6,450 nt of DNA from Betaproteobacteria bacterium. Its GTDB lineage: Bacteria > Pseudomonadota > Gammaproteobacteria > Burkholderiales > SG8-39. The notes beneath the pieces were generated by a model. It made no database searches. It saw only the letters and a list, made by a program, of their open reading frames with translations, and had not been told where the DNA came from. The translations under genes and the position numbers were made by a program. Location of the stretch: assembly GCA_027317055.1 (NCBI GenBank), contig DAHVFK010000207.1, positions 1-6,450 of the forward strand. Direction: 5' to 3'. Shown here piece after piece: positions 5,203-6,450 of the stretch (position 1 is its first letter; every line of letters starts with the position of its first letter).

Positions 5203-5231
5203 TTGACATGCTCCTAGAGATTCGGCATCTT
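5203..5231 (+). promoter_or_regulatory. Candidate sigma-70 promoter for the SWIB gene
   Basis: A perfect consensus TTGACA (5203-5208) is followed after 17 nt by CATCTT (5226-5231, three of six to TATAAT). The direction and distance (about 75 nt of leader to the ATG at 5309) fit the SWIB gene. The surrounding sequence (5177-5225) is less GC-rich than the flanking genes, as promoters usually are. The weak -10 could mean dependence on an activator, or another sigma factor. Confidence 0.45.
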
Positions 5232-5308
5232 CTCGTCACCTGCTGCGAGACAGCGGGAGGCAGTTCCGATCGAACAAGACTTCAGATTCGCTCAGAGGAG
5301 AGATAACG

Positions 5309-5614
5309 ATGGCAAAGAAGAAGGCCGCGAAGAAACCAGCAAAGAAGAAATCCACAGCGAAGCGCAAACCGAATGCGGCGTTCATGAAGCCGATGAACCC
5401 GAGCGCGTCGCTCTCGGCGGTAATCGGCGGCAACGCGATGCCGCGTACCGAGGTGACCAAGAAGATCTGGGCCTATATCAAGCGTAACAACCTGCAGGAC
5501 AAGAAGAACCGCCGCATGATCAACGCCGACGACAAGCTCAAGCCCGTGTTCGGCGGCAAGTCGCAGGTCTCGATGTTCGAGATGACCAAGCTGGTCAACA
5601 AGCACCTCAAATAA
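5309..5614 (+). CDS. SWIB/MDM2-domain protein with lysine-rich N-terminal tail
   Basis: The protein has 101 residues. Residues 1-21 are a histone-like basic tail (MAKKKAAKKPAKKK, then STAKRKP). Residues 33-101 form a SWIB domain, with LSAVIGGNAMPRTEVTKKIW (35-54), AYIKRNNLQDKKNRRMI (55-71), ADDKLKPVFGG (73-83) and MFEMTKLVNKHL (89-100). All the usual landmarks are there: the MPR-x-E helix, W-x-YIK-x-x-NLQD-x-x-N-x-R, DDKLKPVFG, and the closing MFEM-x-KL. SWIB domains are known from eukaryotic SWI/SNF complexes and from bacteria such as Chlamydia, where one is fused to topoisomerase. Standalone bacterial versions are small and poorly characterised. DNA binding through the tail, perhaps on the nucleoid, is inference. 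AGAGGAGA (5294-5301) seven bases before ATG fixes the start. It appears to be a single-gene transcript ended by the hairpin at 5632. Confidence 0.93.
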   Translation: MAKKKAAKKPAKKKSTAKRKPNAAFMKPMNPSASLSAVIGGNAMPRTEVTKKIWAYIKRNNLQDKKNRRMINADDKLKPVFGGKSQVSMFEMTKLVNKHLK

Positions 5615-5631
5615 CTCCACCGGTTATGGTT

Positions 5632-5658
5632 GCTGCCGGAGGCGAGGCCTCCGGTAGC
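5632..5658. terminator. 12 bp GC-rich hairpin after the SWIB gene
   Basis: GCTGCCGGAGGC (5632-5643) and GCCTCCGGTAGC (5647-5658) pair over 12 bp with one G-T wobble around a three-base loop GAG. It starts 18 nt after the SWIB stop codon. There is no T run directly after it on either strand; a T5 run at 5711-5715 is too far away. It may end transcription weakly, protect the 3' end of the mRNA, or also serve the convergent transporter gene, which stops at 5727. Confidence 0.55.
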
Positions 5659-5726
5659 CGCCGCCGCGGCCCCCGCGCCGCACGACAGCGGGTCTCAGTC
5701 CCCACCCCCCTTTTTCGATCGCGGCC

Positions 5727-6450
5727 TCAGCGCAGGCGCGCGCGCCAGCCGGCGCCGAGCATGCCCGCCGCCATCGCCAGGAATACCGGCGCCATGCCGA
5801 GCACCGCGCCGAGCGCGCCGAACACCAGCGGCAGCAGGGTGCTGCTCGTGCTGAGCATCATGGTGCGCACGCCGACCACTTCGCCCTGGCGCCCGGGCGG
5901 CGAGGCCGCGTAGAGCAGCGCCATGATCATCGGCTGCGCGCAGCCCAGGCGGATCCCGAGCAGGAACGAGAGCGACATCAGCGTCGGCAGGCTGCGCCCG
6001 AGCGGAAACAGCAGGAACGAGACGCCGGCGATCAGCAGCGCCGCCCTGATCACGCTCCATTCCTTCACCCGGCGCGCGAACGCCGGCATCGCCAGCCGTA
6101 CCGCGAAGGTCGCGCCGGCGAACGCGGCCATCACCACCCCGATCGTCGTCGGCGAAAGGCCGATGCGCGTGCCGTAGATCGGCATCGCGAAGCTGAACAG
6201 GTCCCAGCCCATCGCCAGCAGTCCGCTCACCAGGAACATGGCGCGCAGTCGCGGCTCGCGCAGCAACTCGCGCAACCCGCCGGGCGACACCATGCCGAGG
6301 CCGCGGTGGCCCTGCGGCAGGGCGTGGCGCCGCATGACGAACGGCACCAGTGCGATCGCGGGAAACGCCGCGAGCACGACCAGCGCGGCGCGGTAGCCGA
6401 CCGAGTCGATCGAGAAGCCGGCCAGCAGCGGGCCGCAGAAGCCGCCGGTG
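5727..6450 (-). CDS. Major facilitator superfamily transporter, C-terminal part (start outside window)
   Basis: The frame is open from the right edge to TGA at 5729-5727, giving 240 residues. It enters at GGFCGPLLAGFSIDSVGYR, matching the motif C type GP-rich sequence of MFS helix 5. About seven or eight hydrophobic helices follow, for example AALVVLAAFPAIALVPFVM, FLVSGLLAMGWDLFSFAMPI, AALLIAGVSFLLFPLG, LMSLSFLLGIRLGCAQPMIM and LLPLVFGALGAVLGMAPVFL. The charged loop after the sixth helix (RRHALPQGHRGL) is the usual central loop. FARRVKEWSVI between helices 8 and 9 resembles the A-like loop motif of the second half. This fits a 12-helix MFS efflux-type permease lacking its first four helices here. 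The GTG at 6375-6377 is not the start, since homology continues upstream. The substrate cannot be told. It is convergent with the SWIB gene. Confidence 0.88.
   Translation of the reverse strand, partial: TGGFCGPLLAGFSIDSVGYRAALVVLAAFPAIALVPFVMRRHALPQGHRGLGMVSPGGLRELLREPRLRAMFLVSGLLAMGWDLFSFAMPIYGTRIGLSPTTIGVVMAAFAGATFAVRLAMPAFARRVKEWSVIRAALLIAGVSFLLFPLGRSLPTLMSLSFLLGIRLGCAQPMIMALLYAASPPGRQGEVVGVRTMMLSTSSTLLPLVFGALGAVLGMAPVFLAMAAGMLGAGWRARLR

Noticed and set aside
1..6450. CRISPR array, toxin-antitoxin pair, phage genes or defence system
   Set aside because: No spaced direct repeats, no paired toxin and antitoxin motifs, and no phage or nuclease domains were seen on either strand.

Overview
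The window looks like chromosome from a GC-rich proteobacterium, most likely a betaproteobacterium. The clues are the strong G/C third-position preference in the large genes, a proteobacterial-type PdxH, and a SWIB-domain protein with a lysine-rich tail. I inferred this from the sequence alone and did not compare it with any database.

There are two zones. Positions 1 to about 1245 are sparsely coding and visibly less GC-rich. They hold the first 62 codons of a GAF-type sensor protein (minus strand, running off the left edge), a possible broken ORF, a ~138 bp element bounded by inverted repeats (532-669) that looks like a MITE or IS remnant, and the 3' half of a tRNA (1201-1245) without matching 5' arms. 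This is how the end of an integrated element next to a tRNA attachment site could look.

From 1405 on the region is densely coding. A plus-strand pair comes first: a protein with a lysine-rich tail joined to an EF-Tu domain II-like barrel, then a 35-residue very basic peptide 11 nt downstream. Convergent to them is a minus-strand, tightly overlapping set: pdxH (pyridoxine/pyridoxamine 5'-phosphate oxidase), an APH-fold small-molecule kinase, and a divergent enolase-like protein. Stop and start regions overlap by 38 nt and 16 nt, which suggests one transcript with coupled translation. A TAGAAT -10 box sits 8 nt upstream of the pdxH ATG, suggesting a leaderless mRNA.

After a divergent intergenic region (4919-5308), which may hold a tiny ORF and a promoter with a consensus -35 box, comes a SWIB/MDM2-domain protein with a lysine-rich tail on the plus strand, ending in a strong hairpin. 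The window closes with the C-terminal part of an MFS transporter on the minus strand.

The most interesting content is the kinase/enolase-like pair, whose enolase homologue has two substitutions at catalytic or substrate-contacting positions and may act on something other than 2-phosphoglycerate. The second point of interest is the group of small basic, probably nucleic-acid- or ribosome-associated proteins.
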